Part shown: positions 1 to 13,200 of the stretch, piece after piece
Position numbering within the stretch: the first letter of the stretch is position 1
How the letters are laid out: every line of letters begins with the position of its first letter
DNA from: Tubulanus polymorphus
Taxonomy: Eukaryota; Nemertea; Palaeonemertea; Tubulaniformes; Tubulanidae
Assembly: GCF_964204645.1 (NCBI RefSeq)
Contig: NC_134030.1
Location: forward strand, 5,454,278-5,518,277
DNA: 64,000 nucleotides
Reading direction: 5' to 3'
Made by a program: the position numbers and the translations under genes
Notes under the pieces: generated by a model
Database searches by the model: none
What the model was told of the DNA's origin: nothing
The model's input: only the letters and a program-made list of their open reading frames with translations

Positions 1-3000
1 CCGCCGACTAATTAATCAGGAAAAATATCGCGCGGTGAAACCACCTGTAAATGAAGAACAACTTAGGAAGCTTGTGTATATTTCGTATGCTCTTTGACGT
101 GTAGCCATCATCGTTCAGTGAAGGGCTTTGACGGCCGCTATTCGAGCCGACACACAAAGCCCCGGTGCTGATGTATCGAGGTAGCATCTTGTAGATTGTC
201 TAAACACGGTGGTGACGTTGGAAATGACAACGCAGATCAATTTATAAATCGTTCCATTATTACTAATGTAACACATTTTTCAACGCGCGGACGACTGCGA
301 AATATAATTGCGCTTCGTACACGAAATTTAGATTTATGGTTTTTCGTACAGCACTGGTTATTTCGAATGGTTCCGATAAACCCCATTGTGTTGTTACTGA
401 TTACGTTATTTGTATGTGGTGATGTTCGCTTGAAAATTAGATTAGAATTTACATTCTACAGTGTATTTGAAATCACTTTTTAATGCAATGCGCCTGCAAT
501 TTGCGCCAAGAAATACTACATCAATCCAACTTTCATTTAAAATTGTTGAGGTTCAAACGATATGCGATTACAAAGTCCTTCGAGGCCAATATTCTCTCGA
601 TTTAGATATGTACAAAGGGTATCGCAATGAAAAGAGGGTTATCGTATCCTATTTGCCAACTCTTCATTTTAACTTAATTAAAACTCTAGAACTGGGTCCA
701 AAATCTCGTGAAAAAACGAATTTTACATAGAGTCTTGTTTCTATCCGGTTACAGATGTCGGTGTAAAGCTTTTTCGCGGTCGATGATTCACCGTTAATTC
801 ATTGACAATCATATCCCGTGAAATCAGAGGCTTATTAAACAGATAGCTAATTAGTTTAACGCAAATGACTGAATAAGATTTGACGATTGATAGGCGACGT
901 CAGGCTTCGAATAAAACCTGAAATAAAGCCGTTATCTTTGAAAAAGTAAAGCTGTTATCTAATCTGAGTTAACCTAGGTTTTCTATAAGACTAAAGATTT
1001 TCTTATTCGTCGACCCTATAGCTTTTGCAAAATCAAAATTCTGATTTCAATGCTCATTTGAAATTATCAAAAGTAAAACTGAACTCTACAATGAGGACTA
1101 CACCGAACCAAAATTGTAGCTCAATTTGAAATCGCTGACTGAACATAAATATAATAAACTTTCTAAACAAAACCACAGAATGGGATAAACATAATATAAT
1201 AAGCTCATTTGCAAGTAATGTTTAAAGAAATTATGTACATTATGAATCACATTTTTCTAGTAAGCAGTTTTAACAAAATCTCTATTGATTATAGCGGAAT
1301 TTTGGTCGATAAGGTCAGGATTACAGAAACATGAATTCAATATGTTCCTTTGATTTCACTTATAATCGTATCTTTGCGGCATCTTGCGAACATGGCGATA
1401 CATTCTGTAACAGATTTACTGAATTGTCTGATCGATCGGAGAATTTTTTTTCTATATAGAAAAAAAATATCGATTTCACCGCGAATGGAACGCAGTTCGC
1501 TTCATGGCGAGGTATATATATCTTTTATTTGATTGAGACGACATTACTGGTCGAGCCATCCATTAACGTATCATATGAAAAAAAGATATTATCGATGTGA
1601 TTATCGTGTGTGCCGGCTGAATCCAAATGCGCTGTCAATTAATACAGTGAAGTTTCGCCGATGTCCACACACTCATAACTATCCCGGTGCTTTCTTTGCC
1701 GCTGCGTGCGTGTGCCTGACTGACCGCTATCCATCATTCCGCTGTCCCGCAGTTTCTACAATTGCCACGTCCCATCTATTCCCGTTCTAGCTCGCATATA
1801 CGCAGGCCCTCTGAAAGCTTCGGCGGTCATTTTCATCAATTTCCCGATCGCGCATTTATCAGCACACGAGAAACGGACACTGGCACCTGCAACAACCTCA
1901 CGTAATGTATATGACATTTCCGGTGGCGTTAATAACGATAATCTGTCTTTTTAGGGGTCAAAATTAATGAACTTTTGGACAGTTTCGATTTGTCACAATA
2001 TGTCGGCAGCGGCTGAGTGTAATGTCTACCGCATGAATTTTCTCGACCGATTCAGCACGGCGTCTCGGTTATAGCACGACTGGTTAAAAAGTTGAGTTGA
2101 CTGAAACTGAAATGTGCGACAGTTATTTGCGATCACGTAGCGAGGTTGCTCGGCACGGTTGAAAATAGTTCGGACCAGACTGGAGTCAAAATTTGGCCCG
2201 TGCTTAATGAGAAAGCGTGTTCACGTATTAACTACTCATTTGGAATTGCTTAAACTGTAGGACGTGCGCCATTTTATCTGACTCCACTCCCCAAACAGGC
2301 ACGGAACCACTTGGTAATTGGCCCAGACCTTATCTACGGTAGTACGGGCCATATTCGGACCTGGTCGAAAACGCTCGTGTGAGCGCCGCGTATGTACACA
2401 GACAGTAGATGTGCTGATGTAATGTCTACACTCGGTAAAAAGACATTAAGCCGCTGAAAACCGCAGAAAGCCATTTACAGTAAAACGGTGCAAATCTCCG
2501 CGTTCGTTTTTACTTTTTTCGTCGTCATTTTTCAGATTAAACCTTCGAAAATATCAAACTAGAAAGAGCCGGGTTATTAATTATAAATGGATATCGCGCT
2601 TCCATCACATCTGTTTTGCTTTTCGATGCACGGATTGCTTAAGAGCCACGTACGAGCCAAATCGAAAAAAATGTTATAATTCCCTCTCAAATTATACGTT
2701 ACCCTGGATCTCACCGTCAGTCACCGATTATGATTCGATTTTTTTTCGCTAAATCTTTGTAATCCTATCATTATGTCATCGCCTAATGCAGAAGTATACG
2801 GGTATTAGCATTTTGCGGTTTTAGTATAATGTTATCGGATTACCTAGTTTCATAATTTTATGATAATCGTCTCACAAACGTGACAATCGTTTTATACGGA
2901 TACAATATGCGCATTTTCTATTTCCAACGGGTTGAATATCCTCTAATACATTACATACTTAGACACCTCCATCTCCAACGCGGCCTATATTAGATAAAAC

Positions 3001-5951
3001 CGCACCAAACACCATCTTTTAAATATGAATAGGAGATAAATGTATTTTTGTCACCGGCAAAACGCGACGCGCTTTGATCTTTGCCGACACCGTACCCAGA
3101 ATGCCGCGAATGATAATATCCTAAGATTTGAAGACGTCGCTAGTCCCGGATTCGTTATAATGCAACGTTACCGAATACAACGAAATACGTTATCAAGCAC
3201 GAACGCCGTACGTGGCTCGATGTATGCTATTAAACTGAAAAAAATATCAGGACAGAATTTGATACATTTATCATTTTGATACACTTTTGCTAGTTTCAAC
3301 TGGAGTTAGTTATGAAGATATCTCAAAATCGTGCGTTCAAATCACGTCATATAATAAACTACAGTATCTATATAGGGATACACGGTATAATTCGAATCGG
3401 TTTTTTTCACCGCGAAATTGCGGGGATTTAAATACCATTTTCAATATTCGGTTCATTACGAATACAAAATAAACCGTTTTCCACGAGTGAAGCATTTCTG
3501 CGAAGCACACTGTGGCGACTGCAGAGTTCGCGCTCGATTTCTTCCGGCGAAATGAAACTGGAGGTTAGTGAGACTGATTGATGTCGTTACTGCAAAGTTG
3601 GCGCGGCGTAACGTGCTCTGGTGTTGGTAATGAAATAATTTTCTATACACTTCTAAATTAACGAAGAATGAAATGAAAGCGCGTTGCCTCTCGCGCGCTC
3701 GCCGCAAACGACCCTGCCGGATTAGGTGGACATAATGAAGCGAGTTGCTCTGGGATTACGCGTTCATAATTGAAGCCCGGATCCCATTTATCTATGTTGG
3801 TATTTCAATACTGATGGTCATTAAATTCGTGTTAACAGGTGTTGAAATTACGCGATTAAACTGGCTGCTGCCAGATCGGTTCTCGATGAGGTTTTATTAT
3901 CGAACGAGCAGATAATGAACCGTGTATTGCTTTGCAATTCTGAACTTATTACAAAACTGTATTTGTATTAATTTGTCAAGTTTAATATGGCGATGAAAGC
4001 CGAAGCAGGATACGGTGTGTTGCTTAAAGCCGGCGCAATTAATCATTTTGCTAAACAACAATGTGTTCGTTACACAAAGAATCCGAATTCTGAAATTGAT
4101 ACTGGGTTCTGTTTCCCGGGATCTGAAATTATCGATTTCGTGCATTAGGATTCTTCGATATACGCGTTTCTTCCATCGCGCGCGAGGCCCGTTCCCAGAG
4201 GGACCGTTAACAAACCATATCGTAGGCTATAAATTACAGACAGCACAATAACAAAAATACTCTTCTTGTCTATCCGAAATTCATTCAGCATTTTTTTTCA
4301 AATAAAGCCCGAATAATATAGCCGAATTACAATATTTTTAGTTTTATGTGACGACATATGATCTGACGGATTTTTTTTTTTCATTTATCTTCCACCATTT
4401 TGGACCGATGGCCATTTTGCACCATCGATCACCACTAGTGGGGTGGTCATTAATGTTTCGAAATATTCCCAGCCAGAATGCTGCCTAAGAGCACGTGCCC
4501 AATCCTTCAGGCGAAGTAAAGAACACGACGACACTCTATCAGCCTACGTGGAATTGGCCGAGACCAGACTCCCTCCAGGCTAGGTCATTATTTGCGGCCA
4601 AAACATCTTAAAATGTATTATTAATAGGGAACAATGGCTTTTATGATTGCGTAAAATTAATGGTTTCATGGCATATGGGGTTTAAAAATGTTATTATTGC
4701 GTCGAAAGCATGATAAATACGATGGTAGGTCATTACACGTTACGGCAAGGTGAGATAGATACTGCATAATATAGTCGTTAGGCAGGCGATGAACCGCAAA
4801 AACGATAAAATAACGTAACAACATCCGTAATAATGATTGATACGTCATCGTCGAGAAATGCTCGGCTGATCGCGCGTCCAGCTACATTGAAAAGCCATTA
4901 TCGCCGATGGAAAAGAAAATCAAACCGACAGCTCGTTGGTCAGGCATAGCGTGGTTCAGGTGGTTACGCTGTACCGGGCATTGGTCGCGTGGAACACGCT
5001 CGAGTCCGCTGATTCTCTCACGAAAGGGTTTTTTGCTTCGTTCCGTTGCTACAAATGTAAACTTAATAGACGTCGGGCTGCTTAATGGAGAGTGCCACGG
5101 TGTGGAAGCAATTCGAGAAATTCAGTCGGGGAAATCTACATCCAATGCCTTTTTCAAAATCCTGTCTCCATGCGTGGTTCATAGACAGGTACAAAGCCAT
5201 CTATACCACTTTATACGTTATGATGTTACGCGTTGTAACCGCGATGTGACTGATGTGAGTTGGGCCTTAGTTTATATCACACAGGGTGAATTCCCAAAAA
5301 GAAACAGTCGCAGATTGATCGTGTAGTCTGCCTTTGAAGTCGACCGCCTCGTCGGGGACGATGCTCGTAATTTATAGCACACCTGACCAAAGTATTGTGA
5401 CTAGTAATTTTTCTCTGCCATATCGACGACGAAACCCACCCCATCTGCACGACGGCGGAATATAGATAGTATTATAACGACAATTTATGCTACGAATTTT
5501 TCTATCATCGATTCGAGTCTAGATGCGATGTGATTATTCGATATAATAGAATAGGAATGTTTTGATCATGTCTAAAAATGGAGGATTATTTCTGTATTTT
5601 TCTCCTTTACAAAAAGGCAAGGCACATCTCATTCCATTAACACATTTAGATTATCGAATCGAAGAATCGAATGCAAAATAATTGTAAATTCCGAAACGAG
5701 CTCTTTCATGATGAACAAAGTCGCTCGCACAGGGGCAGAACAGACGTTGAGGTGCTATTCCGGAGTCAGAACACATATTTACCTTACTATTTGAAAAAGC
5801 TCATGCGATATTTTATGACAAAATTCTACCGTTAGGTTTCGAGTAACATTCGAGCTCTTAAGGTCCAAATCTTAGTCAGATCATAACCCTTGATATCTCC
5901 AGGGTATTGGTTTACGATAGACACTGTACCATAGATAACTGTCTGATACCA

Positions 5952-6089
5952 ATGAAGCGAAACCCCACTTCACTTCAAAATGAAAAAACTAAGAAAAGAA
6001 TCTGACGTTTCGAGTCAATTCTCCGAGTCGAATCGTCAGATTCTCTTCTTAGTTTATTCAATTTCATTGTAGGTTTTCACTTCATCTCC
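5952..6089. repeat. Long imperfect inverted repeat
   Basis: The two arms face each other around a short centre near 6018. The best-matched part pairs AACTAAGAAAAGAATCTGACG (about 5987-6007) with CGTCAGATTCTCTTCTTAGTT (about 6034-6054). Weaker similarity runs outward to GAAGCGAAAC on the left and GTTTTCACTTC on the right. The inner arms contain CGAAACGTC-like sequence (read on the minus strand), which resembles the boundary of repeat family F. It lies 200-340 bases upstream of the Hox5 splice acceptor. It may be a tail-to-tail pair of family F-like fragments, or a foldback element. Confidence 0.7.
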
Positions 6090-6212
6090 AGGGCCAAGTT
6101 TTACGAAAAAGTTTAAGCCTAAAGCGGTTAAGTTTGAATTGTTGTCCTCATTCAAGTTACCAATAGCAATTACACCAGCAATTTGAATAAAACTTTTTTT
6201 GTGAAACTGGGT
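6090..6212. mobile_element. Palindromic MITE-like element, family D copy 1
   Basis: The element opens with GGGCCAAGTTTTACGAAAAA and closes with AAAACTTTTTTTGTGAAACT followed by GGG, so its ends are imperfect inverted repeats. The internal run GTTTAAGCCTAAAGCGGTTA and the following AATTGTTGTCCTC recur in a second copy near 47586. No coding capacity is present. It ends about 80 bases before the Hox5 exon 2 acceptor. Confidence 0.65.
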
Positions 6213-6214
6213 AG

Positions 6215-6610
<396 letters not shown>

Positions 6611-8377
6611 GTGTGGTGTTTATATCGAGTCGTATAATCCCTTGAGAATCTCAAACGTGTGACTCGGCACTTATCAGTCAGTCACAAGGTACACATACAG
6701 ACTGAGTGCGGACTGAAAGTCATAGCGCGATAAACAATATCAGAGCAGTCGTATATACGTGAACATCAACCGTTTCGCGAGTTGCTGAACGTTATCGTTT
6801 CGACTCTGAGAAAGGAAGGAAAAATGCCGCCGACAGCTTCGTTTTGTAAATGTCGTATTGAAGACGTGTGGCATATTCGATTTGTATGAAGTTTCGTTCG
6901 CTCGTTCGTTCGTTCGTGTTCACGAATTAATTTAGTTCCGCCCTCATCATATGAGCGAAGGAACTGCAGCTAAAGCGATTTATCCAATAAATCGTAAAAA
7001 AAGAAAAACAAGAAATAAATCGTGTCGCGTAATACGATTACCTCTTGATATGTCACGCGGCATATTCCAAGGTCACACACACAATAAGGTTAAAATAGTC
7101 AACTACATACTTAACGATTATGACAGTATGACGTCATTATAAGATAAGCTTCGAATAAGTAATAACGCTTATCTACTGATGCCGAATGTATAGTGTATAC
7201 TTGAAATATGAAATGAAAATTATTTTACTATAATTACGAAGAGTCATATCATTGAAATTGTACTAGGATCGCGTCTTGTGTCAAAACGATGTGTGTATTT
7301 TAATAGCGAAAAACGTAGTTTGGTCTCAGGATTATCAATTGTATGTTTAGCATAAAAACCACGCGTCATTCTACGATTATGTGCCATATATATATAGAAT
7401 ACGATAATTATCAATTCCGAAGTATTTTCCGAATGGGAATCGAGCTGAAGACCTTATTTAGTCGTAATCTTGAAGCTGATAGATGCGTGGTTTCACTTGC
7501 TATTTCAGTGGTGTATCGAACGGAATCATCCAGTTGATATAATGTTAACCATATATCAATTTATGTACGTAAAATTGGCTTATTTCGCCGGCGTATATTA
7601 TCTAACTGTATTTGACACTCGCCTGCCGGTGTTGGCTGGTTCGCGTCGACCGTCAAATGATATACGTCGGTTTCCTTGTCCCCTGTAGACGGCTACAAGA
7701 TCCTCGCTAAATGACGTCACGTTTTTCATTCATTATAGATAGGATATCGTAGCCGAAAAAACCTCTTTACTTTATATATGTGAAATAAATCGCGATTACT
7801 TACGCTGACACCAGCCGCAGTCGCCATACGATCTACGGGTCAAATTCGCGAAAGCTCGCTAAGTCTGCTGATTGTTGTGTCATATTGTTAAACATTAGTT
7901 ATGCAACAACTAGACTTAGTAAGCTTCGATGAAAGCAACCACTCCGTTTAAAAAACTGCGGCAGTGGATCGTAAATATTATACTAGTTAGGATATCGAAA
8001 TTGAGCAGAAAGGCCCGCTTCTAGTAAATACTATTTATTTACATTTTTTTCTATTGATCTTATATATAAAGATATATATATGATATACAATATACTGGTA
8101 ATGGCTTAATATTTCTGGTTATATATTTCAACTTGTATATAAAATATTGGGCTTATTTTTGTGGGTCACGAGTGTCGTCGAAAACGAAGTGATTTTCGTA
8201 ATTTCTCGTCGTTTTAGAATTTCCTTGGCGTCGACACTGCGTCGATCCACCATGTATTCGGTTATAACGATCCTGACCACCCAGTTCTGTATCGTTTTGG
8301 ATAAGGTAGAATTTTGCAATTCGAAAAGAGTACAATTCTTTGATCAATATGAACATATGAAAAATCTATTTTAGAAA
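6611..8377 (+). other. 3' flank / probable 3' UTR of Hox5
   Basis: This AT-rich sequence follows the Hox5 stop. The first polyadenylation hexamer AATAAA I see downstream is at 6986-6991, but which signal is used cannot be decided. A short (CGTT)n run lies at 6894-6918. No further gene is recognised; overlapping open frames at 8128-8374 on both strands look like chance. Confidence 0.5.
6894..6918. repeat. (CGTT)n microsatellite
   Basis: About six tetranucleotide units, with one CGCT variant, lie in the presumed Hox5 3' UTR. Confidence 0.85.
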
Positions 8378-8512
8378 GTCCCACACTTTAGAATGAAAAA
8401 TTAAGTCCGGAATGTTTCCTTGAGCTGGTAATTTATTCGACGTTTCTGCTATATCCTAATAGTCATCTTTATAGGAACTCAGTATTCCTGAAGATGTCTA
8501 TTAGGATGAATT
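8378..8512 (-). mobile_element. Family F repeat, copy 1
   Basis: On the minus strand it reads AAAGATGACTATTAGGATAT, then a GAAACGTCGAATAAATTAC stretch, and ends with AAAGTGTGGGAC. The same order of motifs recurs near 27.2, 37.8, 40.0 and 54.9 kb in the same orientation. An extra inverted copy of the terminal piece (ATTCCTGAAGATGTCTATTA) sits at the right end and forms a hairpin over about 8454-8508. There is no coding capacity. Confidence 0.7.
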
Positions 8513-8893
8513 CTTTAATCTTCATTTTTAGAGTAAGATTTTCCATATCATCGCCACATGCACGAACAGAGTGTTCTATCAACGGTTATCAAACCATCAC
8601 ATCATTCTATTCCTTGAATCACTTCGAAATCATTCTTAAAGCGGCAGGAAATTGAATTATCCAAAACTATGCAGATCGGGAGTGTTTAAGGTTTCTAAAT
8701 ATGGCTTTCTTTGTCTCCACTAGTACCCGTATGAAAACGAGTGGATACCGTAGTGTATACGAGTGATCTAGAATCGATTCTAGAACCAGTAAAAATCATT
8801 TGAAAAAAACACAATGAATATGATCTATATGGCTTATGTGAATGGAAAAAGATATGATATTCCAATAAATTGTTTTACTGTATATTAGTATTA

Positions 8894-8931
<38 letters not shown>

Positions 8932-10112
8932 GATTATTATTATTATCATCATTATCGCATGTGTAGTATAAGTAGTTAGGTAATTTCTCCAGGTAGTTTT
9001 CTTCGTGATCTTTTTTGGTAGAGACGATGAATTAAACAGTTGTTGGCAAATTTCAAAAGATTATAGAAAATTAAATATTTATCGGATGTATATGTGAGTG
9101 TGTGCGTCGCGTGTGCGTATATACATCGTGCACACCGTTTTCTATAGACAGATGGTGATGTACGATAATAGCATATTTCATATTTCCGCGCTTATCAAAC
9201 GAGCAGTTTGGAATCGCATTATTTAACCAATCATCCGACCGAAAATGCGGTTACGTACATTAACGTCAAAGAATATCCATGTAGCCGTTTGATTTCAATA
9301 ATAAAGTACATTACCATTAGAATACACGCGCACGGACGACACAAATAGATATGGCGTTTGTCTACTAGGGACGTACCGATATCTAACGAGGATCTTGTAG
9401 TTGACTCAAGCACAGGGTCGGGTTATAGGGTAATAATATCTATGAGCATTGTGTATATTTGTAATGATATTGTGGTAGAGTATTCGATATTTTTGACATG
9501 TTAGGCTAACTTAGCAATTGTTGTTATACAGAAAATATATGTTTAACATCCCCTCGTGGAGAGAGGGGGCATTGCTAGGATGCTTTAAATATGTGTATAT
9601 GTTGGTTGTATTATATTTAGTATAAATACAGTAAAATCATCAAGTTGCAATATGTATATTCCATTATGTGATGTGAACCCCCGTTCTCTTGTAGTTGTCA
9701 CTCGACAAAGTTTCAGTCACTGTCTCACTGTACTGCCGAACAGGCATCATCTTTTTCGCACTTGGTAAAAAGAAAAATACTACGACATTTTTTTTTGTTT
9801 AACATTATTTACAGTTTGCTGCAAATTGAGCATATCAATTCTCCGATGAAAATATACTTTACTAGGATGGCACGAATCTGTGCAGTAATTTTTACCCAAC
9901 CGAGACGTACACACAATAAAGATATATTGTGAGCATTTTGATAGATGGAATAAAGATTTGTAACTGTAAACAAATGATACAGCGCTTGGTTAGTTTTTCA
10001 TATTATTTGCTCTCGTCGAGTGAAGATGGGGATTCAGTTTAGACGAATTACTCCAGGAAAGGAGAGACATTTAAATATCTGAGGGATTGTCCTAGTAAAA
10101 CTTTTCCATCTT
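8513..10112. other. Noncoding spacer 3' of Hox5
   Basis: It contains an 18-bp perfect palindrome (8767-8784, TCTAGAATCGATTCTAGA) and a long TTA-repeat microsatellite. No gene is recognised. Part of it may still be Hox5 3' UTR: several AATAAA hexamers occur, for example near 9914 and 9950. Confidence 0.5.
8891..8958. repeat. (TTA)n microsatellite
   Basis: An almost pure run of about a dozen TTA/ATT units is followed by an interrupted tail with GAT and ATC variants. Confidence 0.92.
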
Positions 10113-10251
10113 AGGTCCGGTTGAGGTTTCATAGTCAAGGTGCAGACTTAAGACCAGTCTAAGACCATTTAAGTTCTATAGCCAATCCAACAAACTCTCG
10201 ACTATGGAACCTCAGCGAAGTGTAATGAGATTACACTTACTCATTACACTT
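10113..10251. repeat. Two adjacent foldback sequences
   Basis: The left unit pairs GGTTGAGGTTTCATAGTC (about 10119-10136) with GACTATGGAACCTCA (about 10200-10214). Directly after it comes a perfect 12-bp inverted repeat, AAGTGTAATGAG (10218-10229) and CTCATTACACTT (10240-10251), with a 10-base loop. The first unit looks like a decayed MITE; no second copy was recognised. Confidence 0.6.
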
Positions 10252-13200
10252 GCCTGGGAACGTGCTCCTGGTAATATTCCAGCTAAACCTTTAGGCATGA
10301 TTACAGATAGACAGAGGCAGAGACAAGGACATATACATACTAACTAACTGAAGAGAATTAGGCCCCATCTTTAAAATCTGTCATTTGATCTCAATGCTTT
10401 GGTTGGAGACGACATTTTTCCAAATCTAGATCAGACTTCACGCGTGGCGGAATGACGCCGACGGATGACTGCGGCGAATGTTTCCAAAGGCGGAAATTCA
10501 AGGCTGATTTAACTATACATTAAACTCCACAGATAGAAACAGATTGAAAATTAACACCAGATCCAAAAGTTATCGGTAATTGAAATAAATTCTTCATTTT
10601 TCTCGGCAAGTTTTGCATTTTTCAACGCGTAATCAATATCCATACGGTGAGAGCGGATTCCGTACAATTACGCGCGCCTCGGCGTCCATTGTTCATAAAT
10701 CAAAACAATAAATAAATCCTGACAATCCATTTGTTGTTTGTTAAGGGAAGCCGCCAAAAGTGTATCGAATTAGAGCTTTTAAGCAAGGAGACAAATAGCA
10801 ATTCCTCGTCCGCTGTGACTATACTCGCAAATTGACCATTGGGCTTTGACGGCACGCCAAGAAGTAATCGTTATTCGTCAGACAGGAAATGAAGAAAAAA
10901 TGTTGCCGTGTTGTCGACTAATTGGCAATTGAAAAGTGTGGAGAACAGGTAATGTAATGCCCATAAATTGTATAGACTTTTTTACGCGCCACCAATACAA
11001 CTGTAAACTCCGAAACCGACGTTAGAATTTGAAGAAATGCGTCCCGAATTCAACGAGTTCGCAAAGCGATTTCTAAATGGAAATCATCTGCAAACATTAA
11101 TATTCGTCTCATACTTTTAATTAATCACACTTTTATACTATCTTACTAATTAGATTTGACATTTCACTGTCGGGAATTGGAACTGTGTTTCATGCACAAT
11201 GGTGCACTGGAGTAGACCAGCAGCGCAGAAACACAGTCAATTTACCAAATTGACTAGATCACATTTGAATATATTGTAACGTATCTAAGTTCAATGACCT
11301 ACAATTATTCATTGTCGTGTATATCATCAATTAACATAGATACATAAATCTGTTCATCGTTTGGAAGTTCAAAAAATCAGCTCAATGCAAGGTACATACC
11401 ACAAGCACTATTTATTTAATTATTCAGCTTTATTGATATCTACCCATTTAACATAGAACTAAGTGGTGAATTCATCTTTAGATTTACTTGTTGAAATTAT
11501 GTTGAGCTCCAGTTTTGTTGTGTGAATTAGTAAGGCTACCATGGTTCGCAACATATCAAATTATTTTAAGTATGCGTAAGCTCGAAATGCCTAAAATATA
11601 TCCTTTATTTGTACGGAAATTGATATATTCTATCAATTAGAAAAATCCTCCATCAGTTGGCCTTTGCTTAGTTGATCATTTTCAATTATTAACCGCTCAT
11701 AAAATATGTATTCATCGCTAAACATTGTTTGAACGTCTAATTCTGACTTATTCATGTATTAGAAACCATAAATCTAAATAATTAATCTAATAGAAAATTG
11801 CAAATAATCCACAATTAATTCTAATAATATATTTGAAAAATCCATAGATCGCAAAGTACCACCAGGAATCTAGCACTAACTATGAATTAGAATTGATTTC
11901 TATTTTGGAGGCTTCGATATTTATATTTTTCAACTTAATGTCTAGTGAAAACGACTAACTTTTTCTCTTATGCTTTTTGTATTTCACTTAAAAGAAATAA
12001 ACTTATATAATAGAAGTAATGATAATTAAAAAACACGTTTTTCGTGTAAACCTTCTTCTTCGCTTTTCACTCAATTCATAGGGCAAAAAAAAATTAATTT
12101 CGAGGATTATTGTTAACACAAACAAATATGAAATCGACGTCAAGTTTTTCCGAAAAATTTATGCTTCATAATATCCGGCAGAATCATTCTAATTTTAGTG
12201 CCGAGCAGAACAGATGGACATAAAACTAAATTTGCAGCCGGGCCATATCCCGAGGAATCAGATTAATTTAAAGAAAACCCGCGCCTAAGATTGATGTTTT
12301 TCCAGAATTCTCAGACTGGGAATTATCAACAATGTTTCTGAATAAGAATCGGAGAAATAGAAAATACATGGCTTTTCGAATAAAGGATGCCACACATCAG
12401 CGCGCAAACATCATTTCATCTGCGCCGCTTAAACATTTATTATTTGCCGCATCCGGCGAATCAGATTCGACAAATTGTAATTATTCGTACGCATCGAAAA
12501 ATTCGGAAATTATTGACATTCATCCGTCCAGATAAGGAAGATATCAGGATTTTAAAACATAAAGCAACTTTAACAAAAGGGATTATACATTTTTTATTCT
12601 ACTTTCGTAACAGAGTTACACACATCTAAAGAATAATCATCCCTCGAAATTTGAATTGAATAGTTGATTAAAGTGTAATAATGCATTTTATTAGGATGTA
12701 AACGGAATGTTCTAAGGAATGAATGTCTGACCATGAACGAATCTTAGCAAAATTCATCGGACTTCTCAGTGTTGTTTAGGCATGTAGGTATTTTTTCAAA
12801 CATTTTACCACACACTTTGGATTAAGAATCGAAAATTGTATTTCATATTTGCAACAAACATCACTACATATTATGATCAGCTTTTATCGATCAAGTTCAT
12901 AAGGGAGTTATGCTTATTTTCAAATACAGCAAAACGAAGAAAGAAATGATCACATTTCGAATGAAAAATTTGGAATGAAATTCAAATCTTTTTTCCTACC
13001 CGGATCATGCTAAAACGTTATGCCACATTATCATGTGAAATATTGAAAAATCCATAGAAAGTCAATAGTTAGTAACATACACGTCTTTAATATGAGGGCG
13101 CCACCATACAGTGTCGGTTCATAAACCGTTCGAAAAATTCCGGAACACGCGAAAGACAAAGCCAGCGTAATTAACGAAATCTGATAACCCTTAAATATTT

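Noticed and set aside
4907-5326. 139-codon open frame
   Set aside because: No domain or repeat motif is recognised, there are no supporting splice sites, and one such length is expected in 64 kb.
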